Origin: Cricetomys ansorgei
Lineage: Eukaryota > Chordata > Mammalia > Rodentia > Nesomyidae
Direction of reading: 5' to 3'
Assembly: GCA_026225945.1 (NCBI GenBank)
Contig: JAMJFZ010004075.1
Span: 248,001 to 312,000 of the forward strand
DNA length: 64,000 bases
Shown here: positions 35,516-47,270 of the stretch, piece by piece
Layout: the number at the start of each line of letters is the position of its first letter
Numbering within the stretch: position 1 is the stretch's first letter
Program-made: the position numbers and the translations under genes
Notes under the pieces: generated by a model
Databases searched by the model: none
Told to the model about the DNA's origin: nothing
The model's input: the letters and a program-made list of their open reading frames with translations, nothing else

Positions 35516-37460
35516 GTGAATAGAAAAACAGGAAGGAAAGTTAGAAAGTATATTTCTATTCCACAGTGGGAGGGAATGAGGAAGGAGAGGGAGAGAGGAA
35601 AAAAGAAAGGGAATTAAAATAAATGAATTCTTGAAAATGATTAAGTCGAGTTAAGTGTCTTTTTCCTCTAGGCAATTATAAAGTCAAGGAGGAATCTTTG
35701 TTTTGCTGAAGTTATCTCTTTAGTGCTTGTTTCCTGAAGACCGTGGACAGCATCCGGGGCTATCATACCCTGGAAGCTCTGTCGGGAAGCGCAGGGCTAC
35801 CAAAGAGCACAGTGATGGATGGCGTGCGAGGCCAGCAGGTGTTTCCCCTCCAGGACAGTGACAGAACAATAACAACGCAGCATGTCCGTAGCCCTGACGG
35901 GGTCAGGAGCTGCACCCCCGAAGCAGCCTCTTTGCTGCATGTGCGTTGTGACCCCCACAGGGGTGTTGGCCATCTAGAAGAAAGACACGGGGTTGTGGGA
36001 AGGCTTCTGCCTGCTGGTCACGATGCAGAAAATCCCAAAGTGTACAGCTAAAAGATGGCAGATTTTGCTAAATGTGCATTCTCTTGAAATTCCTAATTCA
36101 CTGAAGTAATTAATATCAGATAGAGCCAAAAATGATGATTTGGTATATCACAGTACTTTCCCACATAGAAAACAATCATTGTCTGAATAAAGAGTATGAA
36201 AAGATCGGGATGAAATGGGCCATTCTGCTGGGAGCTGCGTTCACAGTCACTTAGACAACGGAGGGGAGGCCGGACACGTGGCTGCACCCCGTGGCAGTTC
36301 AGCAGCATGTGGGAGCCCCTGTCACTCCATAAATAACAGAGCGAGGCGTCTGCCTTTTGGTTTCCAGGTGTGAGGACTACAATGTAAGTGGTATTTCGAG
36401 ATATCAGAAAAAAAGAACAGTGAAAGAAATCGGATGAGATTCTCTTACTCAGGTTTTCTTGACAGCTGTTCGGTGTCCCAGTGTAGACAGGGTGGCTTGT
36501 AGGGCAGGATAAATCAAACTCATGGCTTTAAGGAATAGGTGATTCGAAGAAAGGAAGGAAAATATATTCTCTATGGACAGAGCCTTGCCAGAACCTCTGT
36601 GGTATTTCAGCATTGGAGAATTTTGATTTTATTTTTGGGCACTCATAGTAGTGTATTCTGATCTTATATGAGTCTTTCCACCTTTTCCTGTTATTTCCTC
36701 ACTCTTGGCTTCTTCCAACCATCATTTTGTCTGATTTCTTCTGTTTTCTTTTTAATAAAAAACTTTTTTTCTTTTGCATTTAATCCCTTCCTCTTAGTAA
36801 TTTTTTTTTTTTTACCTTGATGCAGTTGCTCTAGGGCCAGCCTTTATCTACATTGGAAAGGTTAACCACAAGGTATCCCACCAGTACAATAAGGTATGAA
36901 TCTGGGGCCTTGTTACTTCCTTTTTTGAGCCATGTTTGAGACGACAGAAGCAAGAACTCACTCAGTGGAATTAAACGTCAACTACATTTGAAGCAAGCGA
37001 GAAAATGTTTCCTCGAGCAGTCTGTCGTAGGATTTGCCATAGTAGGAGATATGCAGTAGCAGGGTTTTAGACGGGTTATTTTTAACCGATTTGTCACTGT
37101 ACCTGTTAATGAAGAAGAGCTCGGGTTTTTCAACTCCCTAGTGAAATCGGAAGCCTTCTCTCTTACCTTCCACAGCAAGAAGTAATGAGAAAGAAAGAGC
37201 TATAAATGGAGTTTGTCATTTTCACATCTGAGACACGTTAGCTCCTCGGGAAAGGCATGCTGTAGTCGAAGGTGAGCTCGTGTTAAGGAGTGACTGCTCC
37301 TCACAGTTTCTCTAAAGGCATGTCTACATTTACAAGAGAACTGAATGTTTTCTGAAATTTACTTTTAAAAGCTCTATTTCTAATTTCTTCAAAATGGTCA
37401 CATAAATAACTCCCAAATAAATGGCCATACTCTCTTCAGAACATCTCTTTGCTACAAAAC

Positions 37461-37635
37461 GAAGTTGCATGTGGTGGCACATGCCTGTAATACCAGCACT
37501 TGGGAGGCCGAGGCAAGAGGATTGCCATGGGTTCAAGGCCAGTCCAGCTTGAGCTACATAATAAGCAGTAGACCTCCGGGGGACTCATAGCAAGACTTTG
37601 TTTCAAGAACCCAATCAAATACAACAAAATAAAAA
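37461..37635 (+). repeat. B1-family SINE
   Basis: 'GTGGTGGCACATGCCTGTAA', 'CAGCACTTGGGAGGCCGAGG' and 'GTTCAAGGCCAGTCCAGCTT' are 7SL-derived B1 blocks. The 3' part is altered and the tail is ACAACAAAATAAAAAC. Confidence 0.85.
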
Positions 37636-38811
37636 CATGGCCAAAGGTTGTGGATGCTCGATGGGCAGGTCCAGGCAACACTGGGGTCCCTGAAGAGCTC
37701 CACTGAGGCCGCCATTGCACATGGCCCGTGGAATCTCCATCCCTCTCTTTTGCTTAAGGTTCTTGATCTGTGAAAGCACACATGAGTGTCTGTCAGCTCA
37801 CAGTGTGACTGGCGCTGAGGGAGAGACAAATTATCTTTGGGTCTAAGGGTTATAAGAATCATTTCCTTTTCTTTTTCTAAGAACTCTTTATGAACAAGAC
37901 AAATACTAAAATTATTTTAACATCTCTGAGCAAAAGTGCTGGTGAATAGACTTCTGGCTCATTCAATGGCCTGCTTCTCATGGGGCTGGGTGTCAGATTG
38001 ACTTCTTCAGAAGCAGTAAATTATAGATAGATAATGCGGTGTCCTCGCCCTGGGGACAAAGGCCGTGCATCTCAAATGAGAATCTGATGGTGAGTGATTG
38101 TCAATGAGTTTCCAGGTGATTAACTTGTTTTGGTAGAGCGCCTGACTGAAGGCTGGATCATTTCTCTGAATAGAGGAATGAGTCATGTCATTTGACGACT
38201 CCAGGAAATAATATTTCAATTATTTATTTATTGTGATTGGGATGATGTCACCACCAACCATTCATAAATCTGCAATTGTGCAAAAGAGCTCAATTTTCTC
38301 ATTATTCCTCCCTCTCTTTCCTGTGTCCCAAAAGCCCTTCTAATCACTGCAGTGGGTGGGTCTGTCTCCAGATCTACATGGCATTCCTGCCTCTTATGGG
38401 TCTGCTGACTGGGTGGCTGAGTATGTTGTCATGCCTAATAATTTTAAAATCAGAATAAATTACATGAGTATACCTTTAGAACTTTGCTCTCTACTCAAAT
38501 TCACATCAATAAAATTCTTTATTTAAAGATGAACACCTAAATAGTACTGTCATTAAAAAGGATAGAAAATAGCAAATTGAGAAGCTGCCACAGTTGATTA
38601 CAGTGGAAGCAAACTCTGATCGAAGAACTTCATCTTTCATGGTCATGGTTGAAACCTGCATTGTTTTGTTGGATAACCTGCGTGTTTCCTGATTCTTTTA
38701 TATTTTTGATAGAAGGGCAAGAAGGGAAGAGGAGATGAAAGTATAAACACAAAATAGGTTTTGATTAGTTATCCAAGGATAGCTAGCAACCAACAGTGTG
38801 TTGAACTTAAT

Positions 38812-38815
<4 letters not shown>

Positions 38816-38851
<36 letters not shown>
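38816..38851 (+). repeat. (AC)n microsatellite
   Basis: Eighteen uninterrupted AC units. Confidence 0.97.
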
Positions 38852-38853
<2 letters not shown>

Positions 38854-40647
38854 GTTCTGTGAATTCCCTCAGTATTTTTCTGTGAAATCCGTTTCATTAT
38901 CTTATTTTTTGTAGGACTTTATTAGTGAAACCGAATATCTTGGTCCTATAACTGAAAAAATAATTTTAAGAGCAGTCATTACAGAATTTCAAAGGAAGTG
39001 ATGGGCAGAAGCAACAATGAAGAGCATTCTTTGCAGCACGAAGTCCTTTTATAGAACTGCAGCTCCGGGTTGGCCGTGGCAACCTGGATTCCAGTCCTGT
39101 TTTACTGCTTTTCAAATGGGGCTAATGAGAGGCAGTGATGTTGCAGGTTCCATCTGACCTGTGAGTCGTGAGCTCCAGTCGTAGAGAAGCTCGTGTGGGA
39201 CCTGTGTGTGTAATAAATAGGCAGGCACAGAGAGGATTTCATAAATTCCAGTCTCACGTCATCGCTGAAATGACGTGCATTCCCATGAGCATGTGTTTTA
39301 GCCATACTGTTCATGGTGGAAAATGCTGTGATGTGAACGGTCCGTGTAATATTCCATGGTGTCTGTTAAACTCTTATGCGTAGCCTTTTCAAGCTGGAGA
39401 GATTGCAAAAAGTAGAAAGGGTCTCTTAGACTAGAGAAGCACTCCATATTCTTGCCATTAGGTAGAGAGGATTCATTTCTAATCCTTAGCCTGGGAGGTC
39501 ACATTCCTTTTTAAATTGAGAAACAAAAGCCTGTTGAACTGGGATTATGTAAAACTTCCTCCTTCCCACTCATCTGGAAGACTGTGCTGCCTAACTCTAC
39601 AAAGCCCATCATTTTCCTCAGAAGGAGTTCAGAGGAAGAAACACAATCATGAGGCCATAGATTCAAATGTCACAGCAAACAGCACCTTTTATTTTCTCTC
39701 CCTGAGCCTCAGTAAAATTGGGCTACTTGTCACCAATTTTAACCCCAGTTCTTGGAAACTTGCTGAACTGTCCACAAAAGAAGAATGAAATTCCAGGCAT
39801 TCGGAGGTTTGTTTTTTGAGGAAGAAGACTAGGAGGAGAGAACACATAAGATTTAGGAATTGCTTTGAAGTCTCTAGTTAGCCAGGAATTATTCTTCAAG
39901 TTTGAATGGTTATTTGCAGCTGTAGAGTTTTAAAGTCCACCTTGTCCTTCAGACACAGATCACAAGTCTCTTCTGAGAAACTCTGACACATCTCCTTTGA
40001 GCTATCTTGCCTGGTTTCCCTCAGAATCGTTCTCTTATTGCAAACTGATGGATTTTCTTGCCCTTTGTGTTGATAGGCTTCATATGTGTAGTTATGTTAC
40101 AATGTTTAATCTTCATGGCAGAAAAGAAGTGTTAGGAAGGTAATGTGATAGAGTCACTGTCAGGAAGTCACAGTGATGCGCTGCCCAGTTCGTTAGGAAC
40201 AACTGTGGAACAAGCCCCACTGCCAGTCAGTCATGGAAAATTTAAGGACATATAGGTTGGGGAAGTTATGCTGAAGGATCATGATGATAGTCTGGGCTTG
40301 AAAATTCGGGACAACCGAAGTGCTCCCCGGGTACAGTTTTGGCCTCTTCCGCACATGTACACCCTTCCTTGTCCACACTGTTCCTAAAAATGTGCTCTTG
40401 TGATTTCGGCCAGATCCTCAGTTGTCAGCTCTGGGGGTCTGGCTTGTTGTTGCAGAGTCACTGCCGCCAGGGAACATGGGTTCCGAGGGTTGTCAGTCCT
40501 TCAACTTGTGCTGCCCTGCTGGTAGGCACTAGTCACACGAGACTGTTGGGCGCTTGAAATATGGCTAGTCTGAATTAATATGTGAATTATAACCTGAGGG
40601 CTGCTATGAAAAAAGAGTATCAGCTATGCCATTAATAATGTTCATGT

Positions 40648-40800
40648 TAGCCAGGGGGTGGTGGCACATGCTTTAATCCTAGCACTCGGGAGGCAGAGGC
40701 AGGTGGATCTCAGTGAGTTTGAGGCCAGCTTGCTCTACGGAGTGAGTTCCAGGACAGCCAGAGCTACACAGAGAAATCCTGTCTCGAAAAAACCAAAAAT
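40648..40800 (+). repeat. B1 SINE, near full length
   Basis: 'GTGGTGGCACATGCTTTAAT', 'CAGCACTCGGGAGGCAGAGG', 'GAGTTCCAGGACAGCCAGAG' and 'CTGTCTCGAAAAAACC' are intact B1 blocks. It is one of the two least diverged SINEs in the window. Confidence 0.96.
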
Positions 40801-40912
40801 TAAATAAAATAATAATTTTTATCTTAATGCCATTGAAAAACATGATTTGAATATATTAGGTTAAATAAAACATCTTGAACATTAATTCATTTGTTTCTTC
40901 AATTCGGGGCTT

Positions 40913-41010
40913 TCTTTTTGTTTGTTTTCTGTTTGCCGCGCTGGGAATTGAGTCTAGGATCTTGCAAGTGCCGAGCCAGTGCTCTGCTACCGAGCTTCCT
41001 TCCCTGCCCT
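40913..41010 (-). repeat. ID-like SINE fragment, reverse orientation
   Basis: 'GCGCTGGGAATTGAGTCTAG', 'GATCTTGCAAGTGCCGAGCC' and 'GTGCTCTGCTACCGAGC' match the complement of the alanine-tRNA-derived head found in ID and B4. Confidence 0.6.
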
Positions 41011-41029
41011 GTTTCTTTAGTTGGATATT

Positions 41030-41146
41030 ACGTTTATTGATTTATTCATGAGGGTGGAGTCAGAGAACAACTTGCAAGAATCCCTCTCCTTCAGGGATCA
41101 AACCCAGGCTTGGTGACAGGAGCCTTTCCCATCTGAGCCCTCTCTT
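41030..41146 (-). repeat. B3-type fragment, reverse orientation
   Basis: 'GGTGGAGTCAGAGAACAACT', 'CAGGGATCAAACCCAGGCTT' and 'ATCTGAGCCCTCTCTT' are reverse B3 phrases. Confidence 0.6.
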
Positions 41147-41284
41147 ATTGTGACCTGCAAGTTGGAAGTCCTTTATATGACTGATACATCTTACTTGAGT
41201 TACATCAGTATCCCTAGCCTTTTGGGGTTCCAGTCCATCATATTTTCTGAAAGTTGGGTTTGTTTCATAGCTTTGACTTTATAA

Positions 41285-41395
41285 ACAGAATAGTGGGAGT
41301 CTGAACATAGTTCTGTAATTTACTGGTTACATCACCTTGGATAATAATATCTCTGAATTTCAGTTTTAGCACCTCTTAATAAGAATAAAAATATC
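41285..41395 (-). repeat. Probable MIR fragment, reverse orientation
   Basis: 'TAATTTACTGGTTACATCAC', 'CTTGGATAATAATATCTCTG' and 'AATTTCAGTTTTAGCACCTC' follow antisense MIR order. Confidence 0.45.
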
Positions 41396-41749
41396 AGAGG
41401 ACAGTAGGTTTATGCGATTGAAGGTTGTAGAGTCCCCAGCATGCGGCCTGTCTGTCATCCCATCAGTGCTGTATGAAACCCTCTGCTTGCCAAGCCCGTA
41501 GTTTGCCATGCTCCTGCCTGTGCCAGTAGGATTCCAGCCATACTGACCCACTGACCACTCAGTTCAGCTCGTGAGTCACGATCTCTGCCTATTCTATTCC
41601 CCTTTCTTGCTTGCTTATTTTCTGTCTCGTTTGGGAACAGTTCAGGGGCTACCTCTTCAGCAACTCCCTCTTCCTTTCGCAGTTTTGAAGAAGTCCCCCC
41701 ACAATCAGTGTGCATTCCTATGTTAAGGATAGAGTACAGTGAAAACTGT

Positions 41750-41880
41750 CGCAGCGCTTTGGTTCAGCTTGCAGCTCTCCAAGCTGATAGCTGTGTAACC
41801 TTGAATGGACGTCTTTTCCTCGCTGAAGGCCATTATTCTTGTTAGTAAAAATGAAGACGGTAACCTCGGTCCTCCAGGAG
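41750..41880 (-). repeat. Probable MIR fragment, reverse orientation
   Basis: 'TAGCTGTGTAACCTTGAATG' and 'AAAATGAAGACGGTAACCTC' match the antisense MIR core. Confidence 0.4.
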
Positions 41881-42878
41881 AGGGGTTGAAAAGTTGAAAG
41901 GCACTCTGGGGCACCGGACCGCACAAGAGAATGCAGTAACTAGCTGCCAGCACACGGATGGCCTCTGTGGGAGCTGTGTGTTCATTACTCTGCTTTTCCG
42001 TCTGGAATGGAAAGTGCTGGAAGAAACAGCGTCGTATCCACCACTGCACTGCTAACGCCAAGCACAGAGCCTGTTAGTCCTTCACATGGGGCTATTGAAC
42101 AGAAGACGCATTAATAAATGATGAAAAGTAAAGAACCCACAGCATCTCAGCGAAGGGTTAGACTTGACCACCTAGGGGATAGGGATTCAGGGTAAATTAA
42201 AGTAAATTATGTTGTAAATGCAGTCAGATTGCGAGACAGTCGGGGAAAGGACACTTAAAAGGCTTTGGCGGGAAGCCCACTGATTGTCCCCCCAGTTCTT
42301 GGGGAAGACTTTGTTCCTCCAGGTAGCAACCCTGTATTTGGCACTTGGAAATCTTTAAGTGTCTAAACAGGGTGGCATCCCTTTAATTATTATTTTTTAT
42401 TTTAAAAGTCCGGGGGGTATGAATCGGCAAGCGTTGGGCAGGAAGGTCTAGAAGAGTTGTCAAGCCACTTGGGAAGAAGAGCTGTACCTGTCAATGCGTC
42501 CTCTTCCCTGGTGCTTTATATTATTCGCCCTCATTACTCTACAAAGTAGAACTGATTCCCTAAGCGCACCTCACACCTCTTGTGTGGACACTGACTCTCC
42601 ACCTCGGCATTACCTCTGTACAAGACGCAGATACACAGATTCCACCCAATACCTACTTGATCAAAAACAAAGAGGAGGAGGAGGCCTATGATGCATGATT
42701 TACTCAGATACTGTTTTCCTTATACATGGTTGATTAGGAACTCCTCGTGGACATACAGAGCTAAAATGGTTGCCACAGAAATCCAAATAGCCAACCTCAG
42801 ATTCACATCAATAGTGATTTTTTTTTTTTTTTAGTGAAGTGTTCCTAGAGGCGGATGACAGATAGCTATTAGAGTTTT

Positions 42879-42916
42879 GAATATTCCTTACTTCCTTGAA
42901 TATTCCTTACTTCCTT
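42879..42916 (+). repeat. Exact 19-bp tandem duplication
   Basis: GAATATTCCTTACTTCCTT occurs twice head to tail (42879-42897, 42898-42916). Confidence 0.95.
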
Positions 42917-43049
42917 CTCTGTCAAGTTTGATGTTTCTCTCAAGGTATCTCATGACAAAGATTAAATAACCTTCAGCTATCCCTAATAGAAAGCCTATTA
43001 ATTAGGAATCAATGAAAAAAAATCCCAATATAATTTTTAAAAAATTGAC

Positions 43050-43258
43050 TTTACACATATGCATGTATGTCCATATGTCTGATGTATGTCTGCACCATAT
43101 CTGTTCCAAGTGACCATGGAAGCCAAAAGTCAGTGTCAGATCCCCTGAGATGGGAGTTACAGATGATTATGAGTTACCATGTGGGTGCTGGGAATTGATG
43201 CAGGGTCCTCTGGGAGAGTAGCCCATGCTCCTTAACTGCTGAGCCCTCTCTCCAGCCT
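43050..43258 (-). repeat. B2/B3-type SINE, reverse orientation
   Basis: 'GTTACCATGTGGGTGCTGGG', 'GCAGGGTCCTCTGGGAGAGT' and 'GCTGAGCCCTCTCTCCAGCC' are clear reverse blocks. Confidence 0.85.
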
Positions 43259-43881
43259 TCCCCCAATATAATTTCTATACTTCTTCTTTATACTTCTTTT
43301 ACAGTCCATTTTTAAAATTAGAAAAATAATAGGAAGACATCCATATAACATGCTCTGTACCAGGGAGAAGGGAATCAGATATACCAGGTTTGTGGCAGCC
43401 AAAAGGGTAGAAACCCACAAGAGATTAATCGTAGTAATCCTATTAACAGTAAGGTAATACCTCATTCATAGTACGTTCCAGGCAGTATTGTGAGGCTTTT
43501 AGGGCCTCAGACCTTAAGAATAGTTCTGCTTAAGAAGTTGTGTCAAAATCAGTACTCATTCAACCAGTGTTTATGAATGCTACATACAGTAAATGAACAT
43601 AACAAAAAAAAATATGTTTGGTTCTTTGCCCTTCCAAACCTTTTGTTTCTTCTAGTCAAGGGCATATTAAAATGTTAAAAGAGTCCATATTAAAATGGAC
43701 TCTTGTATCACGTGAAGTAATCAAGAAATTATTCCAACTTCCGGTTAAGATTCATGACATAGTAAACTACACTGTAAATCCTTATTAGGAATTCTTTTCT
43801 GTTTCTTTGATAATTGGCACTGTTGATATTCTAGTGTGGGCACAGCTGAAAAGGCTAAAATGGCAGCCATTTCCTCTAGAT

Positions 43882-44109
43882 CAGTGTTTCTCAACCTGTG
43901 GGTTGCGACTCTTTTGTGGGATCAAACCACCCTTTCACAGGGTGACCTAAGACCATCTGCATATCAGATAGTTGCACTATGATTCATAACAGTAGCAAAA
44001 TTACAGTTAGGAAGTAGCAACCAAAATGTTTATGGTTGGGGGTCACCACAAAATGAGGAACGGTATTGAAGGGTTGCAGCCTTTTGTATAGGGAGGTTGA
44101 GAACCACTG
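43882..44109 (-). mobile_element. hAT-Charlie-type MITE (URR1-like), second copy
   Basis: It starts CAGTGTTTCTCAACCTGTGG and ends GGTTGAGAACCACTG, so the terminal inverted repeats are visible. The flanks are 8-bp direct repeats CTCTAGAT (43874-43881) and CTCTAAAT (44110-44117), one mismatch. The body ('GGTCACCACAAAATGAGGAA') is the reverse complement of the copy at 20170-20398. It is non-autonomous. Confidence 0.88.
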
Positions 44110-45089
44110 CTCTAAATAATAAGAATTTTTCCCCTTCGTTTTCATAGAATTTTGGCAGTGGTGAGGCATTAGGAAGAACCACTGCTATAGATGGCAAAAC
44201 AAGTAAGAGGTGCTTAGATTTGTTTGCCAGGTTTATACTTACTGTGCCTCTGCCTCTTGCCCTCAGGGGCTGCTCTCTCTTCACACTCTGTCTTCCTGTC
44301 TGGATGGGAGCTGCTGCCACCCTCCCCCAAGACCATAAACAATAGAGACGAATAACACAGCTATCTGCCAACAAAGGGCACAGTGCCCTTTCCACAGAGC
44401 TGGCATCTGGAATGTGAAGGTCTTTGAAAATATTCTTTCTACATCAAATAAAGCTCTCGTGTGGTTTGAGGACCAGACAGGGGAAATAGAGATCTTTCTT
44501 CCTACATGTTGATGTGCAGTGATCGTAGCGGAAATGTTACACTGAAGAGCATTATAAATGTTACTGAACATACTTAAAGTCAAATCCAGAGTGGGCATAT
44601 CTTCATTTTCTACTAGCAAGACATGAAAAATATTCTTTGATTTTCTTACACTTTTTGATATTTCTCTACATTCTTTGATAGTCTTACATTTTTATTTAAC
44701 TACCTCAGTTTACAGTGATAAAATACACAGAGGAATAAATATTTTTCAAGGTTCATGTAAGTCAATATCCAAAATTTGCTTGTATATGTTGCTGTGTATT
44801 TTTTCCTTAGTCACATCTTCATCCCATTATTTTTAGCAAGGTTGAATATAAACATTTAAGTTTGCTTGAGAATGGTTATTTCAAACACTTGTACTGGTGA
44901 TATTGCAGATTATTTGTGAGGCACATTTTCGTTTTAAAGATGTTGACTTTTAGTTTATTATGTAAGTGGATATTACTTTGTTTATTTTTAACACTTGAAA
45001 CTGTTCTTATATTGGGCATATTGGGCTTCAATATCTTATATATAATTATCGGTAATACCACATTCCATTATTAAGGCCTGCTACAGGAT

Positions 45090-45285
45090 TGCTTCTATAT
45101 TGTAGGTTTCTGAATACTGTCTCATTGAATTGTCCCAATAGCTAGTTGAGATTTGGCTCAGTACTACTGTTTATATTTTGTTCATGAGGACATTGAAACT
45201 TTGGGATATATAAGGAATTTCTCACCACTACAAGTTACTGAAAGAACTAAGATTTACACTCAAGCTTTCAGGCTCTGAGCCTTCT
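45090..45285 (+). repeat. Probable MIR near exon 6
   Basis: 'CATGAGGACATTGAAACTTT' followed by 'AAGAACTAAGATTTACACTC' and 'CTTTCAGGCTCTGAGCC' matches the MIR order (…gatgaggaaactgag…, …gattcgaaccc…, …ctccagagcc…). It ends about 145 bp before the exon 6 acceptor. Confidence 0.5.
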
Positions 45286-45430
45286 GAACATGTCAGAATT
45301 CAGCGTACCGTGACTGTCCAGCGAGGACTTGAGCCGAGTGACTGTAACTTCTGTGTCTTTCCTTATCGGAGTGAGAAACCATTTGTACTACTTGGTCCTC
45401 AGACTGAGGGTGCGTTCTGTGCTCCTGCAG

Positions 45431-45527
45431 GGTTGAGTGTAGCAACTGTGAGATTGGAGACCAGTGCAGTACGATTATGCATGGCAGTGCCGTCACCTTC
45501 TGTGAGCCCTACGGTCCTCGAGAGCTG
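45431..45527 (+). CDS. Reln: Reln coding exon 6 (Cys-rich start of CR-50 region)
   Basis: This 97-nt exon begins with the final G of the split tryptophan codon and then encodes 32 residues starting [12 protein letters not shown] and ending YGPREL. It ends exactly at a codon boundary (phase 2 in, 0 out). It maps to about residues 220-251 of human reelin. Four cysteines are visible (VEC, SNC, DQC, TFC). The segment enters the region described for the function-blocking CR-50 antibody epitope, which is linked to reelin N-terminal self-association. The acceptor is TGCTCCTGCAG (45420-45430) with a weak pyrimidine tract. The donor is GTGAGT (45528), the only GTGAG donor of the five. Relative to mouse as I remember it, the E-I-G-D and C-S-T positions and an N-to-S change in MHGS are different. 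Confidence 0.97.
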
Positions 45528-47167
45528 GTGAGTACATGCTGCTGACGAACGTGGTTTCCTTATAACGCTTCCTCTGCGTGTTGCCCATGGAAGGCTCTCT
45601 TGTGCTCTAGGAATTCAGATGAAAATATGGGAGGATTATTTGTACTCTTATCAATTTCAAAATCAGGAGAGGTAGTTTTTTGATCATTTTCAAATATTAA
45701 AATGAAGAGTTTTGTGAGTAAAAACTGGCAGCACCAGTGTGTCCTACTAGAAATGATCAATCACTATTGGATGGAAATGCAAGTATGATTATGTATAGCA
45801 TATGTACATAATATTCGTTTTATTTAAACAAATTGTGACTTTCTAAGTTCTTGAGTAAACCTTTGCTCTTATTATTTTGTTCTCTTTGCAAGTCAAGTGT
45901 TTCTTACGACATTACTTTAAAACTTTGGTTCCTAATAGTAGATGAACTTGGATGGATTTTCTTTTAAAAGAATGTATTAAACAACTGAGTTTGTTTTTAG
46001 TATAATTCATGCCAAATGAGTCCAGAGTAGGATATTCTCATTTAACTGTTGGCATTTGCTATTGCTTGAGAAGGTAAGTTTTTTAATTATGTGTGTAATA
46101 AGCATTCTAAATTAAAGAACGGTCTGACCACTAAGCATCGACATATGGCTAATGAGCCTTTTGTTTTGACCTGGTCCTTCTTTCTGACATGGTGACTGCA
46201 TTCGTTTCACACCCCTGAGAAGGGTATCAAAGTCCTGTTGGCATTAGGTGCTGGCTCGGTTTCTCTGCTTCTAGTGTGTTCCTTGTACCGCCTGGTACTG
46301 GCTGCTCTGTTTCCCAACAGCTTCTTCTCCTTCCCTCCCATAGCTTCCTTACCTCGGAGCTTTTATAACAGGTTGCGGTTTCACTTCTGTGTCACACGTT
46401 CTGCTCCAAAGTCACTAACTTTACAAGTTGCCAAAATAGCTTCCTCGATAAAAAAAGGAGGAAAGCCCTATATAACGATTAAAAGAAGATTTAGTTATCA
46501 AAATGTGGAAGCCAATTAACTTTGCAACAGGTTCTTATTTATTTTATTTTCTTGAATACCCTTCACTGGTAATAGAGATATTTAACCTATTAAGGATATG
46601 AGCCTCAGAACATTGATGAATTGAGTTTTCAGTTGAAACAGAATTATTAGATGCAAATTGAAATAATAGGTGCTTCTAACTCAAGTCTCACAAGGTGTGA
46701 TAATACCTGCAGACAAACGTGACTCTGGGAGTGAAATTCTTTCTGAAAAATAAAATAAATTTGCTAGTACACTTTAAATAATATACCATGATTGGATTAA
46801 TTACCTATAAACCCTAAAATAAAATTAGTTTTATCATAGTTAATTGAGCTGAGAATAACTGCCTAATTTAGGAGTTGCTCCATTCAGTAATATTTCTGAA
46901 AATATCGGCAATAGGAAATGCAAGTATCTTGTAACATAATACCTAATTTGTATTTCTGTAAACTCCTATATTCAGTAAAACTGAAATATCTAGTCTGATC
47001 AATTATCAAAAAGAAATATCTAGTACGATCACATAGTTTATTTGATCGTACATGAATTTAATCCTGTTTCTTTCTCTGAAACCCAGTATGTTTATTATTA
47101 GATTTGACATCACAGGTGTTTGGTTTTGTGTTGTATATGTGAGGTTAGTCTTTTCTCACGTATTTAT

Positions 47168-47270
47168 CCTGTAATCTCAGCTCGAGGCAGAGAGGGAGAA
47201 GGACGGTGAGTTTGAGGCTAACCTGGGACACATAGCAAGACCCTGTCTCAAAATGTCTACATAATAATAA
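47168..47270 (+). repeat. B1-like fragment
   Basis: 'CCTGTAATCTCAGCTCGAGG', 'GAGTTTGAGGCTAACCTGGG' and 'AGCAAGACCCTGTCTCAAAA' in order. Confidence 0.78.

Larger units (their letters stand above)
29957..45430 (+). other. Reln: Reln intron 5
   Basis: The largest complete intron here, 15,474 bp, GTAAGT donor and GTGCTCCTGCAG acceptor. It contains a reverse MaLR-type LTR (30225-30595), B4 (32749-33066), an 11-bp minisatellite (34193-34390), ID-like and B2-like pieces near 35155-35515, B1 copies (37461-37635, 40648-40800), a CA microsatellite (38816-38851), ID/B3 pieces (40913-41146), MIR remnants (41285-41395, 41750-41880, 45090-45285), a B2/B3 (43050-43258) and a hAT MITE (43882-44109). I see nothing nameable in 30610-32300, 33070-34150, 35520-37450, 37640-38810, 38860-40640, 42130-43040 and 44120-45080. 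Confidence 0.93.

Noticed and set aside
42494..42691. 65-codon frame with a hydrophobic, signal-peptide-like start
   Set aside because: Too short, no known family, no splice or promoter context. Chance is the simplest reading.
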